Assembly: GCF_905120345.1 (NCBI RefSeq)
Contig: NZ_CAJHOA010000011.1
Coordinates: 1 to 55,601, forward strand
DNA length: 55,601 nt
Source: Denitrificimonas caeni
GTDB taxonomy: Bacteria; Pseudomonadota; Gammaproteobacteria; Pseudomonadales; Pseudomonadaceae
Reading direction: 5' to 3'
Each line of letters begins with the position of its first letter. The first letter of the stretch is position 1. Of this stretch, positions 38,409-46,284 are shown piece by piece. Both the position numbers and the translations under genes were made by a program. The notes under the pieces are model-generated. The model did not search any database. It was not told the origin of the DNA and saw nothing but the letters and a program-made list of their open reading frames with translations.

Positions 38409-38750
38409 ATGTCAGAGTTTCCACCTTGCCCAGCCTGTAACGAAGAAATCACCTACCCAGACCGTGAAAACTATGTCTGCGCGACCTGTGGCCACGAGTG
38501 GCCGATGGATGGTTCAGACGTTACGGAAGAGAGTAATGAGAAAGTTGTCCGCGATGCGCATGGCACACCTTTAGCTGATGGCGATACCGTTGTTTTAATT
38601 AAAGATTTAAAAGTTAAAGGCAGTTCAACGGTTATTAAAATGGGCACTCGTGTCACCAATATCAAAATTGTTGATGGCGATCATGACCTTGACTGTCGTG
38701 TTGATGGGCAAAAAATCATGCTCAAATCTGAGTTTATGAAAAAAGCCTAA
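38409..38750 (+). CDS. yjdM: Zinc-ribbon protein YjdM (PhnA family)
   Basis: Small conserved protein of the PhnA/YjdM family, 113 aa. It has an N-terminal zinc ribbon (CPACN...CATCGHEW) and a C-terminal SH3-like domain (LADGDTVVLIKDLKVKGSST, TRVTNIKIVDGDHDLDCRVDG). The start at 38409 (MSEFPPCPACN) follows AGAAGGA; upstream in-frame starts lack the family N-terminus. Despite the old name it is not a phosphonate hydrolase; its role is unclear. Confidence 0.9.
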   Translation: MSEFPPCPACNEEITYPDRENYVCATCGHEWPMDGSDVTEESNEKVVRDAHGTPLADGDTVVLIKDLKVKGSSTVIKMGTRVTNIKIVDGDHDLDCRVDGQKIMLKSEFMKKA

Positions 38751-38947
38751 AACACCTGCATTCAGCCGCTTGTGTCATGGCTGAAGCATGCAGCGCAGAT
38801 CTACAATGACACGAGTTTTTAAGTTTCTGTCGATCTGCGTTATTTTCATGGCGAATATTCTCCTGTGGCCCATGTTGACACTATAAATTATTGGCAGTCG
38901 GCAGTAGAATAGATCCTTTATCGCATAATTTTCGTGGAGTTGAAGGC

Positions 38948-40165
38948 ATGTCAGACGTCAAGAAGGTGGTTCTCGCCTATTCCGGTGGCTTGGACACTTC
39001 GGTCATTCTTAAGTGGCTGCAAGATACGTACAACTGTGAAGTTGTTACTTTTACCGCCGACCTCGGTCAAGGTGAAGAAGTCGAGCCTGCACGTGCAAAA
39101 GCACAAGCCCTAGGTGTTAAAGAAATCTACATTGACGACCTGCGCGAAGAGTTTGTTCGTGATTTTGTCTTCCCGATGTTCCGTGCGAACACCATCTACG
39201 AAGGTGAGTACTTACTCGGCACTTCAATCGCGCGTCCTTTGATTGCTAAGCGCTTGATTGAAATTGCTAACGAAACCGGTGCAGATGCCATTTCACACGG
39301 TGCGACCGGTAAAGGTAATGACCAAGTTCGTTTTGAACTGGGTGCTTATGCGCTGAAACCTGGGGTAAAAGTGATTGCGCCTTGGCGTGAGTGGGACTTA
39401 TTGTCGCGCGAAAAGCTGATGGACTACGCTGCTAAGCACAATATCCAGATTGAGCGTCACGGTAACAAAAAATCGCCCTATTCAATGGATGCTAACTTGC
39501 TGCACATCTCCTACGAAGGCGGTGTGTTGGAAGATACTTGGGCTGAGCACGAAGAAGACATGTGGCGTTGGACCAAGTCGCTTGAAGAAGCGTCTGCAAC
39601 TCCTCAGTACATCGAACTGACCTACCGCAAAGGTGACATCACCGCGATTGATGGCGTTGATATGACGCCAGCTACCGTCTTGGCTGAGCTCAACCGCATT
39701 GGTGGTGAGCACGGTATCGGCCGTGTCGATATCGTCGAAAACCGCTACGTGGGTATGAAAGCCCGTGGCTGCTACGAAACCCCAGGCGGCACCATCATGC
39801 TGCGCGCACACCGTGCGATTGAGTCCATCACCTTAGACCGTGAAGTCGCTCACCTGAAAGATGAGTTGATGCCGAAGTACGCATCAATGATCTACAACGG
39901 CTACTGGTGGAGCCCAGAGCGCGTGATGCTGCAACAGATGATTGATGCATCACAAGCGAACGTCAACGGCGTAGTTCGCTTAAAACTGTACAAAGGTAAC
40001 GTTGTGGTTATCGGCCGTAAATCAGACGATTCATTGTTTGATGCCGCGATTGCAACTTTTGAAGACGATGCCGGTGCCTACGATCAGGCCGACGCTGCAG
40101 GCTTCATCAAGCTCAACGCACTGCGCTTACGCATCGCCGCCACTAAAGGCCGCAAACTGCTGTAA
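38948..40165 (+). CDS. argG: Argininosuccinate synthase
   Basis: Joins citrulline and aspartate with ATP in arginine synthesis. 405 aa. The N-terminal ATP-binding motif [19 protein letters not shown] is intact, as are the citrulline/aspartate-binding [13 protein letters not shown] and [28 protein letters not shown] precedes the start at 38948. A strong terminator follows. This is the last housekeeping gene before the AT-rich cassette array. Confidence 0.96.
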   Translation: MSDVKKVVLAYSGGLDTSVILKWLQDTYNCEVVTFTADLGQGEEVEPARAKAQALGVKEIYIDDLREEFVRDFVFPMFRANTIYEGEYLLGTSIARPLIAKRLIEIANETGADAISHGATGKGNDQVRFELGAYALKPGVKVIAPWREWDLLSREKLMDYAAKHNIQIERHGNKKSPYSMDANLLHISYEGGVLEDTWAEHEEDMWRWTKSLEEASATPQYIELTYRKGDITAIDGVDMTPATVLAELNRIGGEHGIGRVDIVENRYVGMKARGCYETPGGTIMLRAHRAIESITLDREVAHLKDELMPKYASMIYNGYWWSPERVMLQQMIDASQANVNGVVRLKLYKGNVVVIGRKSDDSLFDAAIATFEDDAGAYDQADAAGFIKLNALRLRIAATKGRKLL

Positions 40166-40196
40166 GAAGGGTATAGTTAATTCTATCTTTCTTGTT

Positions 40197-40225
40197 AAAA
40201 AGGCCACCTTCGGGTGGCTTTTTTT
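40197..40225 (+). terminator. Rho-independent terminator of argG
   Basis: GCCACC-TTCG-GGTGGC stem with a UUCG tetraloop, flanked by AAAAA and followed by TTTTTTT. Confidence 0.9.
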
Positions 40226-40527
40226 ATGCCATGCATAAGACAAACTTAATATTTGAATTATAACTTTTATATTTATGCACGCTTCTCTGCTGTGGTTAAG
40301 ATAAAATTATTTAAAAACAGTGGCTTGGGAAGTGAACAAGGGCGATAGTGAGCATAGCCAAAGCAAGATAGGCGGCATGCAAGAATTGTTGCTAGCTTGT
40401 GTTTCTTTTTTAAAGAAAAAAGCTTGTATATACAGGCGCTTATATTAATTAAAGTAAGTGGCAGCCGAGCTGCAAAGTGGGCATGCTTACTAATATAATG
40501 TTATATGTCACACAGAATGGAGAGTGC
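40226..40527. other. AT-rich region before the first cassette gene
   Basis: No gene seen. The composition drops sharply in GC after the argG terminator. TTGTATATACAGG...TATATT around 40424-40446 is promoter-like. If the array had a resident attI it should lie here, but I cannot find a recognisable core site or any trace of an integrase. Confidence 0.4.
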
Positions 40528-41082
40528 GTGTTTAAATTTCTATTAGGAGCAATTACTGGATTATTTTCCTCCATGATGATTTTTTCAACACTGACAGTTT
40601 TTGATGTGAATATTGATATGTCAGTTATCACTAATATCATTATTGCCGCGGCAACAGTGATCGCCACAGCTATTCATTTTGACTCGCAAAGAAAACAAAG
40701 AATCGATCGAATCTGGGATATAAACAAAAGCATACTTCTTGACCTAACGTATTCACTATCTGAGGCGATGGAAGCTACTGAAATCGAAATACAAAATCGC
40801 TATAGTTACGACGATGAGCAAGTCGCGACAAAGCATCATGTTTGGAGCGAGCTTAATGAAAAAATCAACTACATGCTCAACGTATACGGCTCACTCGTAA
40901 GCTCTGAGCTATTATCATCTATTAATCACCATAAGCAGGTGAGCAGAAAAATATCCAGCCAAGTAAATTACGAATATTTGGATACAACCACAGCATATGA
41001 AGAAATGCTCATAGAACACAAAGCGCTCTATGGAAAACTGCTATCGTTCATCGCAAAAATAAGCGGCGTTAGCGCCATATAA
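40528..41082 (+). CDS. Cassette protein with two membrane helices, unknown function
   Basis: No family recognised. 184 aa from the GTG at 40528, chosen because GGAG lies five bases upstream; in-frame ATGs at 40483 and 40498 would add 10-15 residues. Two hydrophobic helices (about 2-24, FLLGAITGLFSSMMIFSTLTVF, partly shown; 30-50, ITNIIIAAATVIATAI) are followed by a 130-residue soluble, mostly helical domain beginning HFDSQRKQRIDRIWDINKS. The stop codon TAA is part of the left core of the attC that follows, so this is the first complete cassette of the array. Confidence 0.7.
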   Translation: MFKFLLGAITGLFSSMMIFSTLTVFDVNIDMSVITNIIIAAATVIATAIHFDSQRKQRIDRIWDINKSILLDLTYSLSEAMEATEIEIQNRYSYDDEQVATKHHVWSELNEKINYMLNVYGSLVSSELLSSINHHKQVSRKISSQVNYEYLDTTTAYEEMLIEHKALYGKLLSFIAKISGVSAI

Positions 41083-41153
41083 CAATGTGCTGAAATCGTT
41101 CGCTTCGCTCACTGGGACCTGCTAAAGCCTGCCCTTTAGCTTAATCGTTAGGC
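41077..41153 (+). repeat. attC site 1
   Basis: Left core ATATAAC, right core GTTAGGC, 77 bases. An internal perfect hairpin, GCTAAAG-CCTGCC-CTTTAGC (41121-41140), is present. Stem matches between the ends are partial, as expected for attC. Confidence 0.7.
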
Positions 41154-41187
41154 ATCAGTATTAAATTTCAGCAGGGATATTCTATAA

Positions 41188-41955
41188 ATGGAAAAAAATA
41201 AAGAACAAGAAAGAGAAGAATTCTCACAGGGAACCAAGGCAGAGATTGCTAGGGAAGCAATGTATGTGTGCTCAAGTCCTTATTGTTACCGCTTTACAAG
41301 CTATAACACTAAAGAGGGTAAAGTTCGTTCTATTGCTCAAGCTGCACATATTTTAGCGGCTGGTAAAAAAGGCCCTCGTGCTGATGCTAAAAACCCTAGT
41401 ACTTTTCTCCGTTCGGCTGAAAACGGAATTTGGCTATGTAGCATTTGTCATAAAAAAATTGATGATGATCCTACTGACTATCCTGAATCTATGTTGAAGG
41501 ACTGGAAAAAAAATCATTTGGAGTTACTTCGAAGATTAGTTGGTAAAGATATCGAGGCTGCATTATTAGAGTTACGAAATGAAAAACGCCATCATCAAGA
41601 TGTAAGAGAGTTCTTGTCATTTATGGAAGATCGCCGCGTTTTGTACGAAGGATTAGACATGGAGTTCCCCCCTCGAGTTCTTGAGTCAATTGAAATGATG
41701 AGAAGTAGAGTGATACAGCTTAGATCACAAGTTTTTGGTAACGACAGAGTTTCTATAGTGTTGAATCAAATTCAAGAAGCTATCAATGGATTTCTATCGA
41801 GTATTGGTAGTGATACAGATCTAAGAGTATTGAGATGTGATTCTAATGACCCTAAATGGCTAAAATTTAGTGATGAATTATTAAAGTTTAGAAAAGCAAT
41901 GGTTATAATTTTGAAAGTATTATCAGATGACTCTAGTTACGACTTAAATTGGTAG
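41188..41955 (+). CDS. HNH endonuclease-domain cassette protein
   Basis: 255 aa. The N-terminal 110 residues are an HNH nuclease: zinc cysteines C28/C33 and C84/C87, catalytic-type H54 in the AAHI motif, N79 and H88 in ENGIWLCSICHKKID, then DYPESMLKDWKKNHLELLRR. This HNH subtype (AAHI...NGIWLC..C...ID) resembles the nuclease domain fused to SAVED in Cap5 CBASS effectors, but there is no SAVED domain here; residues 130-255 are helical and unrecognised (SIEMMRSRVIQLRSQVF). It probably cuts DNA. A defence role is inference from domain type and cassette context. It forms a single-gene cassette between two attC sites. Confidence 0.8.
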   Translation: MEKNKEQEREEFSQGTKAEIAREAMYVCSSPYCYRFTSYNTKEGKVRSIAQAAHILAAGKKGPRADAKNPSTFLRSAENGIWLCSICHKKIDDDPTDYPESMLKDWKKNHLELLRRLVGKDIEAALLELRNEKRHHQDVREFLSFMEDRRVLYEGLDMEFPPRVLESIEMMRSRVIQLRSQVFGNDRVSIVLNQIQEAINGFLSSIGSDTDLRVLRCDSNDPKWLKFSDELLKFRKAMVIILKVLSDDSSYDLNW

Positions 41956-41966
41956 TATTAACAAAT

Positions 41967-42062
41967 GCCTAACAAGCAAATCAACAAGGACTAAAAACAG
42001 CGGGCTGTTCGCTTTGCTCCATTTTAGCCCACTATTTTTAGCCTGTTATTTGGGCGTTATGT
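41967..42062 (+). repeat. attC site 2
   Basis: Left core GCCTAAC, right core GTTATGT, 96 bases. The two halves pair well outside small bulges (AAAT, AACA, GG and CTAAAAA blocks on the left with complements on the right). It begins 12 bases after the HNH gene stop. Confidence 0.85.
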
Positions 42063-42076
42063 AAATAGGAATTACA

Positions 42077-43057
42077 ATGAAAAATACAGAAGGGTACGGG
42101 TTGTTTAGGTTATTTTCCAATTATTTTTGGTTGGGCATTGTATTTATTCTTTTATCTATAATTGTTAATATAAATTTTCAAGATCTTCCGTTTTGGGCAT
42201 CAGTTCTTATGCGGCTTTTAGAAGCTGTGGGGGTAGCCGTCCTTGTTGCTTCAATTTTCACATATGCAAGCGGAACATCAGAGTTTATAGATAAAATAAA
42301 AAACCTCTTACAAGATATCGTAATTAATAGAAACTTCTTGGGTAACATTGACTCAGTCAGCAAAAGAGAGGCATTAAACTCGTTAATTAAACCGTCGTCC
42401 GAAGAGAAGCTTTTGTATTCTAATATAGAGGGATATCTTAACACTTACATAACTCAAACAATGGATGTTACAAATAAGTGCGTAAGGAGCAACTACTCAA
42501 TTAATGCCAGAGCTTATATTGAAAATCATAAGGTCTACGTTGACTCAAGAATATCCTATAGACTTTATCCTACAAAAGATGGATACAGTGATATTAAAGT
42601 AGGCTTCTTGGTTGGAGAAGAAAATTCCATATGTAACAGGGTCGTGGTGAGCACGCAGCATGGAGTAAGAGAAGAGTTCAAAGGTCTCAAGTATGAAGAG
42701 ATCACCATCGATGCTGGCAAAGCAAGGCTTGCGACAATTGATTTATCTAAATACGCAAAAAATTGCGCGCACTTAGACATTGAAATAGACATGAAAGAAT
42801 GCGGGTCAGATCATTGGATGATGCTGTCTTTTGCTGCACTTATTCCAACCGATAAATTTCGACATATGCTCCGTTGTGAGGACGGTCTCATCATAAAAGC
42901 GCACCATACATTCATTCATGGTGCTAAATTCCATGTGGATCAGTCTTCGGATATTGAAATAACGGTTTCATGTAACGAATGGATAAATGAGGGGACGGGG
43001 CTTTCTGTTCTTATATCTTTGCCACATGAAACTCCACATAACGTTCCAATCAGTTGA
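42077..43057 (+). CDS. Cassette protein: two membrane helices plus beta-rich soluble domain
   Basis: No family recognised. 326 aa starting at ATG with AGGA seven bases upstream. Two N-terminal membrane helices (about 12-33, FWLGIVFILLSIIVNI; 40-63, LMRLLEAVGVAVLVASIFTY), a helical linker to about 140, then a predicted beta-strand-rich domain (residues 145-320; e.g. YSDIKVGFLVGEE, CAHLDIEIDMKECGSDH, KFHVDQSSDIEITVSCNEW). A 2TM plus beta-rich layout recalls CBASS-type membrane effectors such as Cap15, but this protein is longer and I see no motif that proves kinship. The stop codon lies within the left arm of a long inverted repeat. Confidence 0.7.
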   Translation: MKNTEGYGLFRLFSNYFWLGIVFILLSIIVNINFQDLPFWASVLMRLLEAVGVAVLVASIFTYASGTSEFIDKIKNLLQDIVINRNFLGNIDSVSKREALNSLIKPSSEEKLLYSNIEGYLNTYITQTMDVTNKCVRSNYSINARAYIENHKVYVDSRISYRLYPTKDGYSDIKVGFLVGEENSICNRVVVSTQHGVREEFKGLKYEEITIDAGKARLATIDLSKYAKNCAHLDIEIDMKECGSDHWMMLSFAALIPTDKFRHMLRCEDGLIIKAHHTFIHGAKFHVDQSSDIEITVSCNEWINEGTGLSVLISLPHETPHNVPIS

Positions 43058-43088
43058 CGCTTTAGCAGTCAGCTGATTGGAACGTTAT
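43038..43088 (+). terminator. 21-base inverted repeat, terminator-like or degenerate attC
   Basis: Arms 43038-43058 and 43068-43088 are complementary in 20 of 21 positions with a 9-base loop, followed by TTTTTT. Both ends carry AAC/GTT as in attC, but the stem has no bulges or spacer and the right core would be GTTATTT, so a Rho-independent terminator is the better reading. The stop codon of the preceding gene is inside the left arm. Confidence 0.65.
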
Positions 43089-43120
43089 TTTTTGAGTGGC
43101 CAACAAAAGGATTGGTGTAA

Positions 43121-43492
43121 ATGATGTGGTTTGAGCCGTTACCAGAACAGTGTCCGCCTTTTGGCGCGAAGCCAGTTAAAGGGACTTTTTATAGGCTTGT
43201 GACGGGTGCTGTTGCTGGCTGCGAGGACTTTTGGTCTCATAGAAAAATATGGCCTAATAAGTCTTTTAATGTCGACGAATGCCGTGCTAGATCTTTATCT
43301 ATATACGAGTGTTATGAGGATTGCGACAAACTCAGAAAACTCTCAATGCACAAGTACAAAGAAATCGCTGAAATTACGCTAGATATCAATGCAGGCATTG
43401 CAAAGCAGACTGGGCGTGACAAAACCCATTATTCTTGGTGGCGAAGCAATTCCTTTATGCCACAAGCACAAAGTACTGTGATCACGTCATGA
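43121..43492 (+). CDS. Small cassette protein, first gene of a coupled two-gene module
   Basis: No family recognised. 123 aa, no membrane helix. Notable features: an N-terminal PPFGAKPVKGTFYRLV, aromatic DFWSHRKIWPNKSFN, four cysteines (about residues 10, 35, 54, 65), CRARSLSIYECYEDC, and a C-terminal THYSWWRSNSF. The pattern FYRLV...SHR...CRARSLSIY looks like a compact enzymatic or toxin-like domain, but this is impression only. The last four bases overlap the start of the next gene (ATGA, 43489-43492), implying coupled translation and joint function. Confidence 0.7.
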   Translation: MMWFEPLPEQCPPFGAKPVKGTFYRLVTGAVAGCEDFWSHRKIWPNKSFNVDECRARSLSIYECYEDCDKLRKLSMHKYKEIAEITLDINAGIAKQTGRDKTHYSWWRSNSFMPQAQSTVITS

Positions 43493-44622
43493 GAAAAATA
43501 ATCCCGACAATAATATTGCTCTATTACGACTTCCCCCAGGTCTTTATCGGAAAAGATTCGGTGGATCTTCGGTATGTGTGTATGGCTGTATCTGAAAATG
43601 CAGAAGGACCAATATATTTTTGCACCCCAACTTCAGGAAACCGCATTGATAAACTCTGCACTGCAAAAATTGATCTGCGCGAAGTTTTTTCTGATCCAGA
43701 GTTATCTAGTTTTTACGAGTGCACAGCCTCGAATGACAATAACGAGCTAATGATTTCGCCCGTCGAAGGCGTATGTCCAAAAGAATATCTACCAGATGAG
43801 GGGTTGTATTTTGATGGGTACGATGAGGTTTCTAGCAAAGCACTAGAGCTTAACTCTATAGTTTCGTACGCATCTCTTTCAGTTGCTGAGTCTGAAGACA
43901 TACCCCGAATCCGAACAACGAAACTGTCAGAGTTTTTGATTATTTATCAAAATGCAATTAAACACCTGACTAAGTTGACAGCAAAAGAAGTAAATAAAAC
44001 TGTAGCAAAGGGAGAAACACCATACAGCACTGATGTGTTTGGGTTTTCATATGGCTCGTTTACTATCCAAATGAGAAGCTCTTACGAGAGCGATTTACTT
44101 GGAGATAACGCGCTGTTAGCTGGAGCGTTTGAGAAATTAAATAAATTGCTAGCCCTCACTAACGACCCTGATTCGGCTATCAATTATCTCCAGAGCTTAA
44201 AAGGCCATACAGCGTCGTCTTTGATAAAACTACTTGAATTTATGGTGGATAACTCGTGCCCAATATCACATCGCTGGGCGAATCCATATATGGGTGGGTC
44301 GCATTCAGCAAGTGCTAGTCTTGGTCATGTTAGTGAATTAGTAAAATTATGCAGACAGAGAGATGATTTGTTTTCAGAACAGGTTGTATTGAAAGGCTAC
44401 TTTACCATTGCAAATAGCGATGCAAATACTTGGAAAATTATCGATGATGAGGGTGAACATAACTCCGGAGCTATCCACCCTGAGTCTAGTATAACTATGG
44501 ATGGAATAATAATACGGAAACAGAAGTATATGCTGACTTGCGAAGAGAGAATCGAAGTTGTTTTAGGGACGTCGAAAGAAGTAAAAAAATTATTGCTCAC
44601 TAGCCTTGAAAAAACAACATAA
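43489..44622 (+). CDS. Cassette protein of unknown function (DUF6575-like), partner of upstream gene
   Basis: 377 aa from ATG 43489, overlapping the upstream gene by four bases. The N-terminal part (IIPTIILLYYDFPQVFIGKD then YVCMAVSENAEGPIYFCTPT) resembles what I remember of DUF6575 proteins, with low certainty. The middle has a helical segment (LSEFLIIYQNAIKHLTKLTA) and an all-strand segment, DVFGFSYGSFTIQMRSSYE. The C-terminal part (about 300-375) looks like a small beta-barrel (VVLKGYFTIANSDANTWKII, RIEVVLGTSKEVKKLLLTSL). No transmembrane helix, nuclease or ATPase motif visible. The gene stop overlaps the next attC start. Confidence 0.7.
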   Translation: MRKIIPTIILLYYDFPQVFIGKDSVDLRYVCMAVSENAEGPIYFCTPTSGNRIDKLCTAKIDLREVFSDPELSSFYECTASNDNNELMISPVEGVCPKEYLPDEGLYFDGYDEVSSKALELNSIVSYASLSVAESEDIPRIRTTKLSEFLIIYQNAIKHLTKLTAKEVNKTVAKGETPYSTDVFGFSYGSFTIQMRSSYESDLLGDNALLAGAFEKLNKLLALTNDPDSAINYLQSLKGHTASSLIKLLEFMVDNSCPISHRWANPYMGGSHSASASLGHVSELVKLCRQRDDLFSEQVVLKGYFTIANSDANTWKIIDDEGEHNSGAIHPESSITMDGIIIRKQKYMLTCEERIEVVLGTSKEVKKLLLTSLEKTT

Positions 44623-44688
44623 CAATTGCAGGTTGTAGGACAGGCACTCAGCTTCGCTCTGTCTCTGCCGCAACTTCAGGTGTTACGA
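44617..44688 (+). repeat. attC site 3
   Basis: Left core ACATAAC, right core GTTACGA, 72 bases; GTTG and GACAG blocks pair across the halves. The preceding stop codon lies in the left core. Confidence 0.7.
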
Positions 44689-44707
44689 GTAAGTATGGAG
44701 TCAGTTA

Positions 44708-45280
44708 ATGAAACTAGAAGGATTAGTCGATCTGTACCGCAGCATGACATCTCAAGATATTGACCGATATCGTTTCTCCTACAAGTCAGGGAAAGCACTG
44801 TTTGATGTTTTCTTTTTTGTTGATGGAAGCCCCTTTGTTCTTCTCTTTGGAGTGAAATCCGAAAATTTTAGCTTCGAGATAGTGGTGGAGAGAGGTTTCG
44901 AGGTTGATCCGAAGTTTGATCGTAACACCTACAAAGAGCTCTGCCGGGTCCTGGGGCTAGAATACGATCCAGATAGGCCTTTCAGTCCTCGGAACTTCTT
45001 TAAAGAATTCAATGCGAATATCCCAAATCATGCGCTTGCAGCACAAAAAGCGGCACCACACGAAGTTGCAGATTATCGCTCAGTTGCTGAAGAGGCTGAC
45101 AAGATTTACTTTCTCGGTTGGCGAGACAATACCAAGCGTGGAGAAAAAGTAGGCATCTTAAACCTTGAGAAAACGAGAAGGCTGTTAGGGGAGAAAGCCT
45201 TTGAGAGGTGTAAACAAAAGAATATTAGCAGTTGCTGGACTGATAATAAAAAAGCTGCGAAGGGTTTTGTTTTACCGTGA
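44708..45280 (+). CDS. DUF6037-like cassette protein
   Basis: 190 aa; GGAG lies upstream of the ATG. N-terminal MKLEGLVDLYRSMTSQDIDR, then a strand-rich part ALFDVFFFVDGSPFVLLFGV and NFSFEIVVERGFEV, and a C-terminal helical part (IYFLGWRDNTKRGEKVGILN, CKQKNISSCW). This matches my memory of DUF6037 proteins, often seen on cassettes and mobile DNA, with no established function. Single-gene cassette between attC 3 and attC 4. Confidence 0.7.
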   Translation: MKLEGLVDLYRSMTSQDIDRYRFSYKSGKALFDVFFFVDGSPFVLLFGVKSENFSFEIVVERGFEVDPKFDRNTYKELCRVLGLEYDPDRPFSPRNFFKEFNANIPNHALAAQKAAPHEVADYRSVAEEADKIYFLGWRDNTKRGEKVGILNLEKTRRLLGEKAFERCKQKNISSCWTDNKKAAKGFVLP

Positions 45281-45287
45281 AGTTTAC

Positions 45288-45359
45288 TCATAACAAGGCG
45301 CTGCTGTCGGATAAATTTTCCGCTGCGCTCCAAATTCACCGCAGAGCGCGGCGTTATGT
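45288..45359 (+). repeat. attC site 4
   Basis: Left core TCATAAC, right core GTTATGT, 72 bases; shares the internal block TTTTCCGCTGCGCT with attC sites 5, 6 and 9. Confidence 0.85.
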
Positions 45360-45395
45360 GTTTTATAGGTAATCAAACTATGCAGATAATTTTCA

Positions 45396-46172
45396 ATGTT
45401 AATATATAAGTACATGCCATTTCGTGAAAGCTACTTTAATAATTTCATGCTTAAAATATCAAGATATGGTGAGTTTAACGATCCGTTTGATTTGGTACTT
45501 GGAGAGTACGGCATGTCTTTGCCAGAGAGCGAGGCTGAAGAATTCTACGACATGATGCCGGAATACTACAAAACACTTGATTACTACTCTGAAACTTACT
45601 TAGATATTGAGGCAGGTGCTCGTGCATCTTTAGCAATTCTTTGTTTTAGCGAGATATTCGAGAATATTCTAATGTGGTCTCATTATGCTGATAATCATAC
45701 TGGGCTGTGTATAGGATATGACGCTGAGTGTGATTTTTTTAACTCTATGTATGGCTGTAACTACTCAATGAATGTTGGTGAGCTAAAGCCAGTAGTATAC
45801 ACAGAAGAAAGGCCACAATTTATTCTACCGAGTGATTTGGTAAACAACACAAATGATTGGTTTAAAAAATCTATAGATTGGTCTTATGAAAAAGAGCATA
45901 GAATATTATTGCCCATGGGTAATGCTACAGAAATAGCGCTAGAACCTGAAACTATTTGGGGCTATAAAATTGATCCTGTAAATATTAAAAAAATTATCAT
46001 GGGTTGCAGAATGAAGAGTGAGCACAAACAATATATCCATAAAAAGATTGCTAGCTATGATATCGAACTTATAGATGCGAAGCCACATCCCTCATGCTAT
46101 AAGCTAAAATTTCAGTCATACGACGCGAATAGCGACGTTAATATAGTTTATAACTTAGGAATGGATGTTTAG
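45396..46172 (+). CDS. DUF2971 domain cassette protein
   Basis: 258 aa. Recognised by LIYKYMPFRE at the start, EFNDPFDLVLGEYG, then SLAILCFSE, LMWSHYADNHTGLCIGYD and the C-terminal IKKIIMGCRM, the DUF2971 pattern (substrates unknown; found in mobile regions and occasionally near defence genes). No membrane helix. Single-gene cassette. Confidence 0.82.
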   Translation: MLIYKYMPFRESYFNNFMLKISRYGEFNDPFDLVLGEYGMSLPESEAEEFYDMMPEYYKTLDYYSETYLDIEAGARASLAILCFSEIFENILMWSHYADNHTGLCIGYDAECDFFNSMYGCNYSMNVGELKPVVYTEERPQFILPSDLVNNTNDWFKKSIDWSYEKEHRILLPMGNATEIALEPETIWGYKIDPVNIKKIIMGCRMKSEHKQYIHKKIASYDIELIDAKPHPSCYKLKFQSYDANSDVNIVYNLGMDV

Positions 46173-46177
46173 TCGGC

Positions 46178-46247
46178 ACATAACAAGCGCATGTTGTCGG
46201 ACTAGTTTTCCGATGCTTCAAACTAGCCGAAAATGCGGGCGTTAGTG
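46178..46247 (+). repeat. attC site 5
   Basis: Left core ACATAAC, right core GTTAGTG, 70 bases. Almost the same sequence as attC 9 (TAACAAGCGCATGTTGTCGG shared exactly at the left end). Confidence 0.88.
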
Positions 46248-46284
46248 CTCTTTATGCTGCGAACTATCGAAAGGGTTCCAAATA

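Noticed and set aside
40226-40527. Possible attI or integrase remnant at the left end of the array
   Set aside because: No GTTRRRY core in a fitting place and no tyrosine-recombinase motif on either strand.
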